NCBI RefSeq assembly: GCF_014805625.2
Contig: NW_023998414.1
Span: 30,232,778-30,296,777, forward strand
Direction of reading: 5' to 3'
DNA from: Glossina fuscipes
Lineage: Eukaryota > Arthropoda > Insecta > Diptera > Glossinidae
Length of the DNA: 64,000 bases
A program made the translations under genes and the position numbers. Under the pieces are notes generated by a model. It ran no database searches. It saw only the letters and a program-made list of their open reading frames with translations, and had not been told where the DNA came from. Below, piece after piece: positions 61,531 to 64,000 of the stretch; positions within the stretch are counted from its first letter, which is position 1; every line of letters starts with the position of its first letter.

Positions 61531-61960
61531 GATATTCAAAGTCAATTCAAAATTTTTAAAGACTATCCATGTGATGAAAATCGTGTACGTTGGGGCATAC
61601 CACAGATCGCCGACCACCATAATGTTTGGAAAAGCGTTGCTGTAGAATTTCAACCGAGCTCTGCTTTAAAGCGTACTCTCAATTCTCTCTCGAAACCTTG
61701 ACCCGATTAGGAATTATTTTAGGCTTACGTCGTCACAAGGGAACTTTTGTGCAATCGGAAAAAGGAGGTTTTGTATACTAGTATGCGGATCAATTAACTA
61801 TTCATTTCCGCAATCCCTGGCCGATACTACTTCTTATGTTTCAAATTGTGACTCACCGCAGATGCAATGCAGGTTTACGTGGAGACATACATTCACGACA
61901 TTGGCGCTTCACGCCAAGAATGCAGTATATTTTCGGCAATTTTATCGGTAGTTTGTTTTA
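61531..61960 (+). pseudogene. Coding-like remnant, unidentified
   Basis: After an AG at 61529-61530 the plus strand is open for 56 codons with protein-like content (KDYPCDENRVRWGIPQIADH, HNVWKSVAVEFQPSSALKRT) to a TGA at 61699-61701. A neighbouring frame is then open to about 61957 with one TAG near 61780 (LETLTRLGIILGLRRHKGTF, then HWRFTPRMQYIFGNF). This fits one coding sequence broken by a frameshift. It lies just 5' (in minus-gene terms) of the candidate exon at 61091-61007 but on the opposite strand. No family is recognised. Confidence 0.3.
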
Positions 61961-62306
61961 AAACTTTTCTAAGGAGCATAACGTACTTGCTCATTTACTA
62001 TATCAACGCCCAAAGAGTGAAATAAAAGTCATATTGTTCATCCGTTGAAATGAAGATTATTTAAAATTCTAAGCACATACTTGAAAATAATTTTTTGTTT
62101 TTGTTCGTTATTTCTTTGTTTTTTTTTTTTCTCTCTTTTTCCTTTGTTTGCTAAGAATATCACGATTATTTTCAAATAAATAAATAAGTATGTGGGTGTC
62201 CTTGCTAATATTGAACCGATAACAAGTTCGCTGTTTAAGTCTTTTGTTTTCTCACCACATGATGACACTATAGCAGTGTTATGGCAAAATAGCTTGAAAG
62301 AATAAC

Positions 62307-62342
<36 letters not shown>

Positions 62343-63434
62343 ACACTACTTTTATTGATTTTTGATTTGAAGAAAAAGCTAAATTAAATTTTGAAAAATA
62401 GAACCAAAACATGTAATCATATAAAATAATCTCTAAAAGGTTGGTTTTTGGTTTTTTGTTTTTATTTTCATATATTCAATTCAATTTTCAGCACAAGCTT
62501 ACAACTCTTTTGAAAGTTAAACAATAAGAAATCTATTCTAAATTATACCGTAAGGTATAATAAATCTAAAATTTACCGCAAGCTTAATACAAAAAAAAAA
62601 AAAAAAAAATGGATTTTTTTGATGTTGAAACCTTAATTTTATAAATGATTAATTTCTTAAATTAAAATCACTAAAAAACATGTTTCTGCGCAATAAGAAA
62701 AGAATAAAGAAAGAAAAACAAAAAAAAAAAAAAAAAAAAAATTAAATAATAAAAATTATTTATTACTTAATATAAAAATCACCAAATACCGACAAATATT
62801 TCATGCCACGAAATTGATTTTTAAAAAGACGTATGCGAAAGCCGTTTATATAAAATTTATCAATATCAATCAATGTCTATGAATACAATAAAATCAAACA
62901 GATATTTTATTAAATTGCATTTAGAAGGAAACAACAAAAATCCATTCTACCATTCAAGCCAAAAGGATTTTAAATAGGTATAACCAGTTCGTCTGAAGGT
63001 TGAGTAATACGCTAACTTTCTTATTCTGTTTGTAAAATACGCGATATGCTCATCATCACAGATCCTATAAAATGCATGCATCAACTGAGTCAACAACTGA
63101 GTCTGTCTCTCTGACCCGTGCAACTCTTATCTATTGTTGATTGGTTGGAAACTCTAAAGGCCTGAAATATAGATTTGTTTAGTTTTTAATGAAATTTGTT
63201 ATGAAATCTATAGTAAAGTTAATGATTAAATTAAATTTGACAATAGGTGGACATAGCTCGGCAAAGTAAACATAACGGCAATTACTGAAAAGCAACACTG
63301 AAAGAAAGTTCAAAAATATAAAAACTTCGAAGCCTTGTTATAACTGATAGATGCTTCGAAAGGTTTATATAGTTATGTAGAGCAGACTTGTATTTATTTT
63401 GTGAAAAACTTTCAAAGTGATCATAACATGTAAA
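61961..63434. other. Non-coding AT-rich segment
   Basis: No gene recognised. Poly-A lies at about 62307-62328, 62591-62609 and 62719-62741. Phe-rich and Lys-rich frames reflect homopolymers. Confidence 0.55.
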
Positions 63435-63720
63435 ATGAAAGATCAATGTGAGCATATAAGAGATGTTTTCACTTTCTTATTTTAAAGAAAGCAAAAGAGC
63501 CGCAGACGGACATAAAGAAACATGTTCTGTACATGGAACTAATGCTGTAGCAGAAGGCACTCGCCAAAATTGGTTTGCGAAATTTCGTTTTGAAAATTTT
63601 CAATAAAAGCTTTACCGCTTGCTGGGAGAAGAAACAGCATTTATGACGATCAACTAAAGATTACGATTGAAGCTGATCGACAGATAACGATTCATACGAT
63701 TGCAGAGCAAAACTTAAATC
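63435..63720 (+). mobile_element. Mariner transposase N-terminal relic
   Basis: From an ATG at 63435 the plus strand reads KDQCEHIRDVFTFLF. After a frame change come KESKRAADGHKETCSVHGTN and AVAEGTRQNWFAKFRFENF. This is the mariner N-terminal DNA-binding region (EHIRHxLLFYFxKGxxAxxAxxxIC-x-VYG...WFxKFRxGxF). Stops follow at about 63604. The catalytic part is not recognisable before the window ends. Confidence 0.7.
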
Positions 63721-64000
63721 ATTTTAAACAACAAGTTTATTCCTTATACAAAAAAAAAAAAAATTATTTTATTTCATATTAAAAAGCCGCTCCAGTCTAT
63801 TTGACAATTTACAGCTAATGTGGCCAGTGCATATCGTTTTAAATAGTTGGACTAAATATCATATTAAATCATATCGTTTTTTCCTTTAGGGTATTCGCCC
63901 TCTTCATGTAATGCTGCAACGTTCGAGAAGAAGTAGAAAAAGGAAAGAAATAGGAAGGCGTTGCTCAATCGGTAAATATTGTACCTTCACTGACTGACAG
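63721..64000. other. Non-coding segment to window end
   Basis: A poly-A run lies near 63751-63764. Nothing else is recognised. Confidence 0.5.

Noticed and set aside
1..64000. CRISPR arrays, rRNA genes, intact tRNA genes or bacterial-type operons
   Set aside because: None seen. The regularly repeated tracts are microsatellites, and the 106-bp array has no spacer structure.

Overview
This window looks like nuclear DNA from a higher fly (Diptera, probably Cyclorrhapha). It is strongly AT-rich and dense in microsatellites and poly-A/poly-T runs. Introns that can be read are 46-95 nt long. It carries mariner, Tc1 and Jockey-type relics and many copies of a repeat that joins short GACR repeats, a conserved core and a TA repeat, the layout described for mini-me/DINE-like elements of Drosophila and other flies. 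The genus cannot be fixed from sequence alone. There is no prokaryotic, organellar or CRISPR signature. Two 10-base N runs (19904-19913, 45449-45458) mark assembly gaps.

The window is gene-poor. Two loci read as genes, both on the minus strand. (1) A four-exon CAP/antigen-5-type secreted protein at 25672-24491: the exon phases all close, there is a signal peptide, and the HNxxR and CNYxP motifs are visible. (2) An unrecognised acidic-to-basic protein whose 3' exon (55428-54623) is clear. A candidate upstream exon (about 61091-61007) matches it in splice phase, leaving a 5.6 kb intron.

The rest is mostly non-coding DNA with decayed mobile elements. Mariner-family relics lie at 1.5-2.8 kb, 10.4 kb, 28.3-29.4 kb, 38.8-38.9 kb and 63.4-63.7 kb, with a 75-bp deletion derivative at 15.6 kb. 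A Tc1 relic lies at 46.6-47.0 kb, non-LTR reverse-transcriptase fragments at 12.4-12.9 and 36.6-37.2 kb, and a possible solo LTR at 14.6-15.0 kb. A 106-bp minisatellite abuts a tRNA-like SINE head at 19.5-20.1 kb. At least a dozen mini-me/DINE-like copies are scattered throughout.

Several GC-richer patches read as decayed protein-coding DNA that I cannot name. The best is at 34587-33883: one reading frame with seven internal stops, all explainable by C-to-T changes, followed by a well-formed 81-nt intron and an open terminal exon. Others lie at 38738-38358, 47990-47138, 56540-56320 and 61531-61960. They are the most interesting unexplained content. No operon-like or pathway relationship among the genes is apparent.
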